Program-made: the position numbers and the translations under genes | Origin: an uncultured Shewanella sp. | Lineage (GTDB): Bacteria; Pseudomonadota; Gammaproteobacteria; Enterobacterales; Shewanellaceae | NCBI RefSeq assembly: GCF_947495455.1 | Contig: NZ_CANLZC010000037.1 | Coordinates: 1 to 46,072 of the forward strand | Reading direction: 5' to 3' | Length of the DNA: 46,072 bases | Shown here: positions 8,302 through 18,193 of the stretch, one piece after another | Layout: each line of letters begins with the position of its first letter | Numbering within the stretch: position 1 is the stretch's first letter | The notes under the pieces: generated by a model | The model's database searches: none | Seen by the model: the letters and a program-made list of their open reading frames with translations, nothing else | What the model was told of the DNA's origin: nothing

Positions 8302-10986
8302 TTAATGAAGGCTCATTTCCCAAATCGAATAGCCATATTGGGTACTGCGCTCCGTCGCCTCCAGTGTTAAATATCGATAGTGTCCATTGATATCAATAAT
8401 ATCTCTTCGCGCCCCAGCGCTGAGATTTGAAAACACTTTCACTTCCTTCCAAGTCTCACCATCGAGACTCCCTAATAAACGATAGCTGGCCGCACTGGCC
8501 ATTTCCCAGTCGATATATAAATAACTGATAAATTGCTCTGTGTGTAAATCCAGTTGCACACTCACCTCATCGAGGCCATGTTCACTTTCCCAGCGCGTAT
8601 CCATATTCCCATCAAGGAGTAAATCCACACTCTGCAATTGTGAACTCGCGGTCACACTAGGTTGTGGCTCACCACCTGTTAATTCAAGTTCCCAAATCGA
8701 ATACCCATATTGAGTACTGCGCTCAATAGCATTAATGCGAATAAATTGATATTCACCCGATAGCGTAAAAACATCACTGCGCTGCCCCATAACGCCATCA
8801 TTAAAGTGCGCCAGTTCGGTCCAATTCAAATTATCAAGACTGCCTTCTATTTTATAGGCTTTCGCATTTGCCGTTTCCCAGTGTATCTTTAATTGATTGA
8901 CTCGCTCAGCTTGACCTAAATCGAGACTGAGCCAAACATTGCTCTCTCCGTGAACACTCTCCCAGCGACTGCCCATGTTTGCATCTATGGCAAAAGCGGC
9001 GGGCTGCATTTCCGAGCTGGCGAAAATCTCAGCTTGTGCAATTAAATCCTTAGTGCCAGGCTCAGGCAGATCACTCACACCTTGAGTAAAATAAATATGA
9101 TCAATTTCTATGTCACTCAGTTCATTGCCCACACCAAAAAGCTCAAATAATTGGATCACATTGCTTAAATCGACTTCACCACTAAAATCCGTCATCGGAA
9201 TAGTCACTTCATGCCACTGACCATCACGGGAAAAACCATCAGGATCGCTGCCGGGCGTAAACGCAATCCATTTTTGGCCAATATCTTTCATACTGCCACT
9301 TTTCATACCAATAAAAAATGACGCCGAAGACGTCGTTTTCATGGAAAAATGAAGCAAGCTCGACTCACCGCTAAACTGTGATAAATCATAATAATGCTTT
9401 GCTGTAAATGACAGGCCATACCAACCTGCGCCTGTTGATTGATATGACAAGCCATTATCCCCCTCATAAGGCGTAGCAGGCATTGCCGCTAACGTGTCTT
9501 CCCATATGTACAGCTCCCCGTCTAAGCCCAGTTCAAATGTGGAATCACCACTTTGAGTATCACTATATAGCACTAAGGTATTGTCGGGTGCTTCCTTCGC
9601 GACACTAGGACTGAAATAAATATCATCAATGGCCAATTCAAATGCCGCTGTCGGTGCATCACCTTTTAACATAAAGGCTTGTGATAGAGTATTAAAATCA
9701 ACACCTAACAAGCTCAATGGAATACTCACTAAATGCCACTGGCCATCTCGAATCAATCCAAAATCCGTTTCCCCGTCGATTAAATCAATCCACGCATCCC
9801 CAGCACCAGCACTTGCCAAACCGATACCAATAGTCCCCGTATGAGTGGTTTTCATTTGAAAGTGTAAATAGCCATTTTGATGATGCATCATATTTAAATT
9901 ATCATGCAAATAAACGCCTAATCCATACCAGCTACCTGTACCGACTTCAAAATTAAGCACATCATTGCCTTCCGCTGGCGTGGACGCCTCGCTGGCCTGC
10001 ATGTTATTCCAAACATAAAGCTCGGCATCGGTGCCAAAACGTAAATGACTATCAATATGCTCCCCTTCAGAAAAAATGCCCACATAGCCCGTTTGCGCAC
10101 TTTGCTCAGCAAAATGGATTTGGGTTTGATATTCAGGGGAGTCATTATCATAAATGCGAATAGAATCTACCCACATCTTGGCAGGCATAGGTGCGGTAAT
10201 ATAAGCATTATCATAAATGTCGGGAAATATTCCTCCCACCGCCATGTTTAAAATCAAAAAATGCGGTTGATTAAACGCACTAAAAGCCGGCTCGCTACTG
10301 TCGATGCTGATCACTTCGTTGGCCTCATCATCAATCCAGATGCTGATATGCGTGGGTGTCCATGTCATGCCATAGGTATGATACCCTTGTAAATCGTCAT
10401 CGAGTTCAAAGTCATCAAACAAACCTTTTATCTGGCCGTATGAAGCCGGCCCCGTGTATTCATTGGACTCATGCCACCAATGAAACGCCCCCGATAATTC
10501 CTCATTGACTTTGCCTTTTAACAGCGCCGAAGCCATCCCCGCTTCCAAAATATCTATCTCACCACAATGAGGCCAACCCACTTGTCCAAAATCACCACCT
10601 AACTGCCAAAAAGCGGGCCATAATCCCGCATTTAAATCCGGCAATTTAATGCGTGCTTCAATGGTGCCATATTGATAAGTCATCCTTCCTATGGTTTTAA
10701 GCCGAGCAGAATGAAATCCTCCCTGCCCATTTTCAGTCACTTGGATCACCAGCTTTCCATCTTCAATAAAGACATTATCAGTATCATCGGTATAAGTTTG
10801 CAATTCGCTATTCCCGAAACCACTGTTACCCACATCAAATGTCCAGATACTCTGATCTAATCTTGGCTGATCAAACTCCTCTTCCCATACTAAGGTTTTT
10901 GCCTGCACGCTTTGCGATAATGCTAAAATAAACAAGCTTACTTTTATTATGAACAGTACCGCTCTTGCCTTTGCATTCACTTTCAT
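8302..10986 (-). CDS. Secreted multidomain GH16 beta-glucanase (laminarinase-type) with two discoidin-type modules
   Basis: An 894-residue exported enzyme predicted to cleave beta-1,3(-1,4)-glucans. Residues 1-29 are a signal peptide. GH16 spans about 30-280, with the active-site motif GEIDILEAG (nucleophile Glu143, Asp145, acid/base Glu148) and the substrate-cleft Trp motif WPAFWQLGG. Two related beta-sandwich modules follow (about 295-460 and 470-635; each has a WYGL strand and ends DDIYFS or DHIYFT). Two F5/8 type C (CBM32-like) domains end the protein (about 645-770 and 775-894), sharing ERSTQYGYSIWE. GAGG lies 7 bases before the ATG. It is the last gene of the leftward glucan locus. There is no lipobox, so it is probably released or retained through its binding modules. 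The internal module pairs look like domain duplications. Confidence 0.92.
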   Translation of the reverse strand: MKVNAKARAVLFIIKVSLFILALSQSVQAKTLVWEEEFDQPRLDQSIWTFDVGNSGFGNSELQTYTDDTDNVFIEDGKLVIQVTENGQGGFHSARLKTIGRMTYQYGTIEARIKLPDLNAGLWPAFWQLGGDFGQVGWPHCGEIDILEAGMASALLKGKVNEELSGAFHWWHESNEYTGPASYGQIKGLFDDFELDDDLQGYHTYGMTWTPTHISIWIDDEANEVISIDSSEPAFSAFNQPHFLILNMAVGGIFPDIYDNAYITAPMPAKMWVDSIRIYDNDSPEYQTQIHFAEQSAQTGYVGIFSEGEHIDSHLRFGTDAELYVWNNMQASEASTPAEGNDVLNFEVGTGSWYGLGVYLHDNLNMMHHQNGYLHFQMKTTHTGTIGIGLASAGAGDAWIDLIDGETDFGLIRDGQWHLVSIPLSLLGVDFNTLSQAFMLKGDAPTAAFELAIDDIYFSPSVAKEAPDNTLVLYSDTQSGDSTFELGLDGELYIWEDTLAAMPATPYEGDNGLSYQSTGAGWYGLSFTAKHYYDLSQFSGESSLLHFSMKTTSSASFFIGMKSGSMKDIGQKWIAFTPGSDPDGFSRDGQWHEVTIPMTDFSGEVDLSNVIQLFELFGVGNELSDIEIDHIYFTQGVSDLPEPGTKDLIAQAEIFASSEMQPAAFAIDANMGSRWESVHGESNVWLSLDLGQAERVNQLKIHWETANAKAYKIEGSLDNLNWTELAHFNDGVMGQRSDVFTLSGEYQFIRINAIERSTQYGYSIWELELTGGEPQPSVTASSQLQSVDLLLDGNMDTRWESEHGLDEVSVQLDLHTEQFISYLYIDWEMASAASYRLLGSLDGETWKEVKVFSNLSAGARRDIIDINGHYRYLTLEATERSTQYGYSIWEMSLH

Positions 10987-11120
10987 ATGTTGGCCTCGAG
11001 TTAATCTTTTAAGGAATAATATACCGAGTCATTACTGAGCAATAACACGGCATATCTATGTTGACTTGACGACAAAACAAGGAATATTCCTGACATCACA
11101 TCAGGTTAAGCAAACAGAAA

Positions 11121-13679
11121 TTAAAACAAATTAACTGGTGAACTCACATCTTGGCTCAATAACCCTGAGGTCAACTGAATATCCCGAATAGACAGTGATA
11201 TCGGCGCTGGTGAAACCAGTTCAAAGGGCGAAGTGATATCCGTTAATTCGACCCCTTTATCCAAAAAGTATTGTAAGTCAATCGACACATTCACCCATTC
11301 TCCAGACTGACGCTGAGCCAACTGCTGAGCAATATCAATGCTGGCGCGGCAAGGGGCCTGATTGTTATGCTTTGATTGACAATCCATCGATAAATAAAGT
11401 GGCCCAGTCACCTCACTGTCCTTTTTAATGATGAGGGTTAAAACCGATGGATGCGTCAATACCGCCGAAAGATCTTCTTTATTTCCTTGAGCACTGACAA
11501 ACTTGATGCCCGCTTGTTGGCTGCCATCTAAGGTTAATCTAAACGCATCTTCTTGCACCCTATCATCGATGGTGCGGTAGCCAATGCCAGGTAGACGCTG
11601 ACTATTGGACTGAATAGGTACTTTTTGCCCGTCAGAAATCAGTAACATTTTCCAAGGCGCCATGACTTTGCCCATAAACAGCGGCGTTCCTTGGGACAAT
11701 TGCATATCGGCATCAAAGGTGTCATTTAAGGTATTGGCTAGAAAATGAGATTGCTCATAGGTTAATCCATACCCATAAGGAAATAAGGGCTGATAATTCG
11801 CATCGCCTTTATTCACCGTTTGCAGGGGATCATTGGGCCAAGAAAATGACAACTTACCCTTAAAATCCGACTGAATCGCCCCTTTTGCATCAGTCAGTAG
11901 CACATCACTAATGGCTTTCCCTTCCGTTCCTGGCAACCAAGCCGCAACAAAGGCATCACTGGCATTGATTTCAGCATTCACCCACATAGGTCTGCCGCTG
12001 ATAAAAACCGATACCACAGGGATCCCTTGGGCTTTTAAACGCCTCAGTAATGACAGATCCCTTTTTGTCTCCAGTTGATAAGCAAGGTGATCACGATCCC
12101 CCACACCTTCGGCGTAAGGCGTCTCACCAAATACCACAATAGCCACATCCGGTTTTTGGGTGAACTCACCTTGTTCGTTGAGTTCAACACGCCCACCCGC
12201 GGCTCGAATTTGTTCAGCTAAGCCATCAAAAATGGAGCTACCACTGGGAAAGTCTTTGTTTTGATTATTGGTGCCCTGCCAAGTAATGCTCCATCCTCCT
12301 GCCTGCTTACCTATGTTATTCGCTCCATCCCCCGCCACCAGCACAGAAAGTTTCGGGGATAGTGGCAAAAGATCATGATTATTCTTAAGTAAAACCAAAG
12401 ACTCTCTCACCGCTTGCTGAGCAAGCATGCGATGAGACTCACTGCCGATTAAGGCGGTTTTACCGGATAAAGGACGCTTAGCAGGACTCGGTTTATCAAA
12501 TAAATTTGCCCTTAATTTAACCCGCAAAATACGTGAAACCGCATCATCAATACGCGCCATCGGAATGATCCCGCTTTTAACTTGTGCGACGGTATTTTCT
12601 AATAAAGGTTTCCATGTTTTTGTCGGAGCCATAAACACATCAAGCCCAGCGATAATAGCTTGTGGACAACTGGTATTGTCGCAGCCAGGGATTTGTCCAT
12701 GACCATTCCAATCCCCTACCACAAAACCATCAAATCCCATTTGCTCTTTAAGCACTTGAGTTAATAAATACTCGCTGCCATGTATTTTATTGTTCTGCCA
12801 ACTATTAAAAGAGGCCATGACGGTCTGCGCCCCTGCACTGAGTCCTCCCACATAGCCTTGTGCATGCACATCAAATAACACTTGTTCTGAAGCAATATTA
12901 TTGCCTTGGTCATCCCCTTTAATCGTGCCACCATCCCCTAAAAAATGCTTCACTGTACTGATCACACGATCTTCAGTCAGAAAATCATCATTGAGACTGC
13001 CTTGTAGACCCGTCACAATAGCCGATGCATAACGCTTAACAATATCAGGATCTTCTGAGAAACCTTCATAAGTGCGCCCCCATCTATCGTCTCTCACTGT
13101 CGCCACTGTGGGCGCAAACACCCAATCTATACCTGTTATCATGACCTCTGTGGCAGTCACTTGCGCAATTTTTTTCATCAACTCAGGATTATTGGCCGCC
13201 CCCAAACCAATATTATGGGGAAACAAGGTGGCACCAATCACATTATTGTGACCATGTACGGCATCGGTTCCCCACATAGTCGGAATACGGCTACCATCTA
13301 ATGAATCATCAATAGAGGCTTGATACATGGCTTCAGCCAAGTCGACCCATTGCTCAACACTGGCATGTTTATTATTTTGAGGAAAAGCGCCGCCACCATT
13401 TAAGTAAGATCCAAACCCATAACGGCGCATATCATTCACAGTAATGTCGCGTATCTCAGGTTGGATCATTTGCGCTACTTTCTGTTCAATACTCATCCCT
13501 TTCACAAGCTGAGTGACTTTTGCCTCTAACGCAGGATCAATATTAGCTTTGGCTACCTGTTGAGGCCAAATGGATAAATCATACTGCTCACTCGACACTT
13601 TTGAATTTGTATCAAGGACCGCAGTCGAGCAAGACATCAGCACACTCAAGCTCGATACCCATAATATCGGCTTTATCAT
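11121..13679 (-). CDS. GH3 beta-glucosidase / exo-beta-glucanase lipoprotein
   Basis: An 852-residue GH3 enzyme that should release glucose from the non-reducing ends of beta-glucan oligosaccharides in the periplasm. The lipobox LMSC is near residue 17, so it is membrane-anchored. GH3 motifs in order: [38 protein letters not shown] and [10 protein letters not shown] with nucleophile Asp323, followed by the second GH3 domain ([18 protein letters not shown]). The C-terminal 190 residues form an extra beta-sandwich like that in marine exo-1,3/1,4-beta-glucanases. The start chosen is the ATG overlapping the permease stop in ATGA, with AAGGAG 8 bases upstream; the GTG nine bases earlier is too close to that site. 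Translation is probably coupled to the permease. Confidence 0.93.
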   Translation of the reverse strand: MIKPILWVSSLSVLMSCSTAVLDTNSKVSSEQYDLSIWPQQVAKANIDPALEAKVTQLVKGMSIEQKVAQMIQPEIRDITVNDMRRYGFGSYLNGGGAFPQNNKHASVEQWVDLAEAMYQASIDDSLDGSRIPTMWGTDAVHGHNNVIGATLFPHNIGLGAANNPELMKKIAQVTATEVMITGIDWVFAPTVATVRDDRWGRTYEGFSEDPDIVKRYASAIVTGLQGSLNDDFLTEDRVISTVKHFLGDGGTIKGDDQGNNIASEQVLFDVHAQGYVGGLSAGAQTVMASFNSWQNNKIHGSEYLLTQVLKEQMGFDGFVVGDWNGHGQIPGCDNTSCPQAIIAGLDVFMAPTKTWKPLLENTVAQVKSGIIPMARIDDAVSRILRVKLRANLFDKPSPAKRPLSGKTALIGSESHRMLAQQAVRESLVLLKNNHDLLPLSPKLSVLVAGDGANNIGKQAGGWSITWQGTNNQNKDFPSGSSIFDGLAEQIRAAGGRVELNEQGEFTQKPDVAIVVFGETPYAEGVGDRDHLAYQLETKRDLSLLRRLKAQGIPVVSVFISGRPMWVNAEINASDAFVAAWLPGTEGKAISDVLLTDAKGAIQSDFKGKLSFSWPNDPLQTVNKGDANYQPLFPYGYGLTYEQSHFLANTLNDTFDADMQLSQGTPLFMGKVMAPWKMLLISDGQKVPIQSNSQRLPGIGYRTIDDRVQEDAFRLTLDGSQQAGIKFVSAQGNKEDLSAVLTHPSVLTLIIKKDSEVTGPLYLSMDCQSKHNNQAPCRASIDIAQQLAQRQSGEWVNVSIDLQYFLDKGVELTDITSPFELVSPAPISLSIRDIQLTSGLLSQDVSSPVNLF

Positions 13680-14944
13680 GATAAACACTCCTTGGCCTGC
13701 CCATCGGCCGAAAGAGGCATAGGCTTAGCGCCTTTTGCGCCATAATAAAAAATAAAGCCATAACAAAAAATGGGAAGAATAAAGGCTAATTGCACCCCTA
13801 TGGCATCGGCTAAGACACCTTGCAGCAATGGCACTATAGCGCCACCTACGATAGCCAAACATAACACTCCCGCGCCATGGCTAGTGGCATCCCCTAATTT
13901 GTTAATCGCCAAACTAAAAATGGTGGGAAACATGATAGAGTTGAACAATCCCACTGCGAGAATTGACCACATAGCGACAGCCCCATCAAACACTATGGCC
14001 AATGTCACCAGCAGAATAGCCATAGCCGCATTCGTGGCGAGCACTTTACTGGCTGAAATATATTGCATCACAAAGGCACCAATGAATCGCCCGACCATAG
14101 CGCCACCCCAGTAATAGGCTATAAAACGTGCGGCTTGTGATTCTTCAAGGCCTGCGATATTGGGATCGTTTAAAAAGTTAATGAGAAAACTGCCAATGGA
14201 GACCTCGGCGCCCACATACAGAAAAATCCCTATCGCCCCTAACTTCAAATGCCGAAATTCAAGGGCCTTTGACACAGAAATACTGCCAGAGGCACTTTTG
14301 CCTAAATCCGGTAATTTGAGAAAGGCAATAATGGCCGCTAACGCCAATAAAGTCACCGCAATGAGTAAATACGGCATTTTGACCGCGGAAGCATTCAATG
14401 TTTCCGCGCCACTTAAAATCAGCCAAGCTCCAAAAAAAGGCGCTACCGTCGTGCCCAATGCATTAAAGGCTTGTACCATAGTTAAACGAGCAGACGCCGT
14501 TTTAGCGTCTCCCAAAGCACTGACATAAGGATTCGCCGAGACTTGTAATATTGTGATCCCCGATGCCAGCACAAACAGCGCAAGTAAAAACAAGCCATAC
14601 ACTCCCACCTCTGCGGCGGGATAAAACAATGCACAACCACTACTAGCAAGTATTAATCCCGTAATAATGCCTTTTTTATATCCAATACGTCCCACTAATG
14701 CTCCCGCTGGCACAGACACGAGAAAATATGCGCCAAAAAAACAAAACTGCACTAACATGGCTTGGGTATAAGATAAGGCGAAACTGTCTCTTAAATACGG
14801 AATTAAAATATCATTTAAACACGTAATGGCGCCCCACATAAAAAAGAGCGACGTTAATGAAACCAGTGCAAATCGCTGTTTTCCTGATGATGTCCCTGCA
14901 GCGATGGCCTGGTTAGACTCAGAGGTTACCGATATTCCTGCCAT
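13676..14944 (-). CDS. Glucose/galactose-type MFS sugar permease (GluP/FucP family)
   Basis: A 422-residue, 12-helix major facilitator. The opening [26 protein letters not shown] is characteristic of the FucP/GluP proton-sugar symporters, as is the [14 protein letters not shown] loop and the conserved N and E residues within helices. It likely imports glucose released by the adjoining GH3 enzyme. The start is set at an ATG with an AGGA motif about 10 bases upstream; in-frame TTG 18 bases earlier is unlikely. Its stop overlaps the GH3 start by four bases (ATGA). The receptor gene ends about 120 bp before it, consistent with the same transcription unit. Confidence 0.9.
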   Translation of the reverse strand: MAGISVTSESNQAIAAGTSSGKQRFALVSLTSLFFMWGAITCLNDILIPYLRDSFALSYTQAMLVQFCFFGAYFLVSVPAGALVGRIGYKKGIITGLILASSGCALFYPAAEVGVYGLFLLALFVLASGITILQVSANPYVSALGDAKTASARLTMVQAFNALGTTVAPFFGAWLILSGAETLNASAVKMPYLLIAVTLLALAAIIAFLKLPDLGKSASGSISVSKALEFRHLKLGAIGIFLYVGAEVSIGSFLINFLNDPNIAGLEESQAARFIAYYWGGAMVGRFIGAFVMQYISASKVLATNAAMAILLVTLAIVFDGAVAMWSILAVGLFNSIMFPTIFSLAINKLGDATSHGAGVLCLAIVGGAIVPLLQGVLADAIGVQLAFILPIFCYGFIFYYGAKGAKPMPLSADGQAKECLS

Positions 14945-15061
14945 AATAAAAAATCCTATCAATAATGGTTATTAGCTGCTAAGTAATGATTATCACTCAA
15001 CAAAAATGTGCCTATCATTTCATTCATTGAAAAATTGAAAATAATTGAGCCATACTTAAGA

Positions 15062-18013
15062 TCAATTGAAGCTATACCTCACTCCCAAGGCGTATCGGGG
15101 TCCATATTGCCGCGCAAATAAAAACTGTTCTTCATAGCGGCCATAGCCTTGCTCAGTTTCATCATTTAAGTTAATGCCTTCAAAAAATACGGTAAATTCG
15201 TCACTGATGTTATAATTCACTATCATGTCCCACTGACCATAGGCTTTTGAAAATTGAGGAGGATTATCAGAGGAGCCTTGGGATTGACCCACACCGAGTA
15301 AATATTTATCTCGCCAGGCATAGGCCACTTTAATAGACCAATCATATTTTTCGTAAAACATCTGAAAGTTGGCCGAGTCACCTAATCCCGTTAAGGGGGA
15401 TTGCTGCTCAAGACTGGTGACATCAAATTCCACATCCCCGTCAACAAAAGTGCCATTCACTCCCACTCCAAAGCCACTTTCGCCAAAGAGATATTGAAAG
15501 GCCAACTCATAACCATCGACTTGCTTATCATCACTATTAAAAGGCTGAGTGATCCCCCAATTAATTAACGGATCCTCAGATGTGGGCTCAATGTAACCTT
15601 GGCTGTTAACCGATGCGCCATTGGTTATCATTTGGGCATAAATGGCCTCATTGGTGGCCACTTCCCCTCTGGCATTGATATCGGCCTCTGCTTGTTGCCA
15701 CCTAGGCCCTTGATAAATATCATGCAGTCCATCGATAGTTATATTAACGGTTTGACTAGAAAGAAAATTTTTAACGTCTTTTTTGAAATACCCCACCGAA
15801 GCATAACTGCCTTCGGCAAAATAATACTCCAAACTTAAATCAAAATTGGTCGACTCATAAGGCTTCAAGTTGGCATTGCCTTCAGTGCCCTCTCGCGATC
15901 CAATTTTAGGGCTGCTTGAAAGCTGTCGACCTCCGGCTAAATCGGCTAAGGGCGCACGGGAAATGGTCTTTCCCCAAGAGGCTCTTGCCACTATGTCATC
16001 GGTAACATCCACTTTAATATCGATCATAGGTAAAAATACGTCGTATTCACCTTGAGCAATAAATTGGCTATCTCCCTCATATTGAGTATGCCATTCGCTC
16101 CCCCCTTGCCACCACACTGCTGTAGGAACATCTTGAAACACGCGGCTGGTGACTGTGGTTTCCTCATACCGCAACCCCATATTCACTTGAATAGGGAAGG
16201 CTCCCCATTCAAATTCCCAAAAGGATTGAATAAACACACTATCTGTGTCTTCATTGACTGCACTGCTGGTAAAGGTCCCTTTATCACGATAAGCCGATGT
16301 GGAAAAATAATCGTCACCTAATACATCGGCGGTTAGAAAAGCCTCAGAGCGGGCCACCACTTCATCAAAATCAAAGGTGTAGTAATAACTGGGAAGTAGA
16401 TCGCTTCCACCACCGGCAAACGCATTAAGAAAATCATCGGTGTTATTTAAGGTAAACATGCCATCGGGAAACATTTCGGGCCAAGCGGGATTAAATAAAA
16501 AACCACCGATTAAACCGCTCCATGCGTCTGTGCCGCTGGTTTCTTGCAGGGTTCTCGCCATTCCCACTTGAACATAGACTAATGGAATATCAAAAGTATT
16601 TTCCCACGTCCCCGTTAACTGGAACTGCTCGACACTGGCATCCCCCGTACTGTGTAAAAATTGACTGAAATGCGAATCAATTTCTCCCGGAGCCAATGTC
16701 GTGGTGCCATTATTCCAATAAATCTGAGAATGAGGTACTTCACCACGGCGATAATCATACGTCTTAGTCTGTAATTGATCTGAGCCAAGAACTAAGGTGC
16801 CTGCACTGCCCATATCGGGATCGGCGCCATTATCGGTTTCACTTTTTGAGTCATGATAATCAAAAGCAAAACTCCAACTGTCACTGGCCGCCCAAGCGAT
16901 ATTTGCACCAAAGGATTGCTCTTTGACTTCTACCGTACTTCTAGCGGCACTGTATGATCCGTCATTACCACTGATTTCTGTAAACACCGCACTGCCATTA
17001 GCATCCAACTCATAGGCATTGATATTGCCACCGTAATCATTCCACATTCCCCAGCCGATGGAGTTACTGGTGAGTTTAGCCTGAGTACCGGTATAATCTA
17101 ATGTCAAAATCAATTCATCTATAGGGGCATACTGAAACACGGTATAACCATTGGTTTTAGTACGCTCAAGATCATCGATACTGTAATTCATGTCCCTTGG
17201 AAAAAAATAATCCCCCACAGGGTTACCATCAGCATCTAACGGACGACCATCAATGGCCTTATCAGCCGCTAAGTCCGGCAGCGCCACATTGGCCTGCCAA
17301 CCTTGAATATTGGCCTCTTGTTGCTGAAAGTCTCGCTTTTGATGAGTTAAGAAAAATGAAAAACCTATACTCTCATCATTAAAGGTATTGCTATAAAGTG
17401 CGCTATATTCTGGCGTAACATCATTCCCTGCTTCATTGGAAGTATCGTGAATCGCCTTGGCCGACACGGACAATTTTTGTCCTGGGCTAAATAACGGCTT
17501 CATGGTCACAATATTAACCGTTCCACCTAATCCTCCTGTTGGAATGCTGGCCTTTGCGGTCTTATACACTTCAATCATGTTCACGCCATCGGAAGATAAA
17601 TTTTCAAGATTATAAGAACGTGTATTACCCGTCGTCGGCATTTGGCGTCCATTTAATGTGACTAAGTTAAATTCAGGCCCAAAACCACGAATGGTCAGTT
17701 GACTGCCCTCTCCATTAGCACGGCTCACTGTCACTCCAGTGATCCTTTGCAAAGATTCCGCTAAATTGGTATCGGGAAACTTACCAATGTCCTCAGCCGA
17801 AATCACATCCACCACACCTGATTCGGCCCGCTTGAGATCCATAGAGCGAATTAAACTACTGCGGATCCCTTGTACTTCAATCACCTCCATTGCAGGCTCA
17901 TCGATAGCAAAATGATCACTTTCCTCAGCCCAACTGATTGAATGTACATTGACTGATAAAAGTAGCGACACCCATATTGCTAAGGGTTTTCGATTAAATG
18001 GGTTATTATTCAT
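15062..18013 (-). CDS. TonB-dependent outer-membrane receptor for glucan oligosaccharides
   Basis: A 983-residue TonB-dependent receptor. The signal peptide ends about residue 30 (ISWA-EE), followed by a TonB-box-like stretch (MEVIEVQGI) and a plug domain (VVDVISAEDIGKFPD, LAESLQRITGVTVSR, LTIRGFGPEFNLVTLNGRQMP, GGLGGTVNI). The rest is the 22-strand barrel ending in the outer-membrane signature GVRYSFN with a terminal aromatic region. It matches the large marine carbohydrate receptors rather than siderophore receptors. Substrate is inferred from its position between two GH16 genes, a GH3 gene and a glucose permease. The ATG at 18013 is preferred because AGGGAAA lies 8 bases upstream and the signal peptide starts there; a second ATG is at 18055. 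Confidence 0.92.
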   Translation of the reverse strand: MNNNPFNRKPLAIWVSLLLSVNVHSISWAEESDHFAIDEPAMEVIEVQGIRSSLIRSMDLKRAESGVVDVISAEDIGKFPDTNLAESLQRITGVTVSRANGEGSQLTIRGFGPEFNLVTLNGRQMPTTGNTRSYNLENLSSDGVNMIEVYKTAKASIPTGGLGGTVNIVTMKPLFSPGQKLSVSAKAIHDTSNEAGNDVTPEYSALYSNTFNDESIGFSFFLTHQKRDFQQQEANIQGWQANVALPDLAADKAIDGRPLDADGNPVGDYFFPRDMNYSIDDLERTKTNGYTVFQYAPIDELILTLDYTGTQAKLTSNSIGWGMWNDYGGNINAYELDANGSAVFTEISGNDGSYSAARSTVEVKEQSFGANIAWAASDSWSFAFDYHDSKSETDNGADPDMGSAGTLVLGSDQLQTKTYDYRRGEVPHSQIYWNNGTTTLAPGEIDSHFSQFLHSTGDASVEQFQLTGTWENTFDIPLVYVQVGMARTLQETSGTDAWSGLIGGFLFNPAWPEMFPDGMFTLNNTDDFLNAFAGGGSDLLPSYYYTFDFDEVVARSEAFLTADVLGDDYFSTSAYRDKGTFTSSAVNEDTDSVFIQSFWEFEWGAFPIQVNMGLRYEETTVTSRVFQDVPTAVWWQGGSEWHTQYEGDSQFIAQGEYDVFLPMIDIKVDVTDDIVARASWGKTISRAPLADLAGGRQLSSSPKIGSREGTEGNANLKPYESTNFDLSLEYYFAEGSYASVGYFKKDVKNFLSSQTVNITIDGLHDIYQGPRWQQAEADINARGEVATNEAIYAQMITNGASVNSQGYIEPTSEDPLINWGITQPFNSDDKQVDGYELAFQYLFGESGFGVGVNGTFVDGDVEFDVTSLEQQSPLTGLGDSANFQMFYEKYDWSIKVAYAWRDKYLLGVGQSQGSSDNPPQFSKAYGQWDMIVNYNISDEFTVFFEGINLNDETEQGYGRYEEQFLFARQYGPRYALGVRYSFN

Positions 18014-18072
18014 TTTAATTTTCCCTACATCACTTCCATTGATTTTGGTAGGCATCAGCCTTTTATTATTTT

Positions 18073-18137
18073 AAAAAGAGCCGTTAGTCATGCCTTATAA
18101 AAAGGCATTAACTGTCAGTAAACGACCATGCTCTTTT
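18073..18137 (-). terminator. Nested stem-loop with T-run between GH16 and receptor genes
   Basis: Reading leftward, AAAAGAGC (18137-18130) pairs with GCTCTTTT (18081-18074) and runs into T residues. An inner hairpin (ATGCCTT/AAGGCAT, 18090-18108) is enclosed. The T-run ends about 60 bases before the receptor start codon, so it may be the GH16 terminator or a partial attenuator setting receptor versus enzyme levels. Confidence 0.55.
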
Positions 18138-18193
18138 GTAGGTAAAAGCATCCCCTCTAATAAAAAATTATCGAGTTAAACGAGATGTTCTCA

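Noticed and set aside
11080..11091. 12-bp palindrome AGGAATATTCCT upstream of the large GH16 gene as an operator
   Set aside because: It is a single copy with no match to a regulator I can name, and short AT-rich palindromes are frequent by chance.
13679..13688. GTG start nine bases upstream for the GH3 gene
   Set aside because: It abuts the AAGGAG binding site; the ATG overlapping the permease stop has proper spacing.
15062..18013. Siderophore (iron) receptor
   Set aside because: The protein sits inside a glycoside hydrolase and sugar permease locus and has the length and plug motifs of large carbohydrate receptors.
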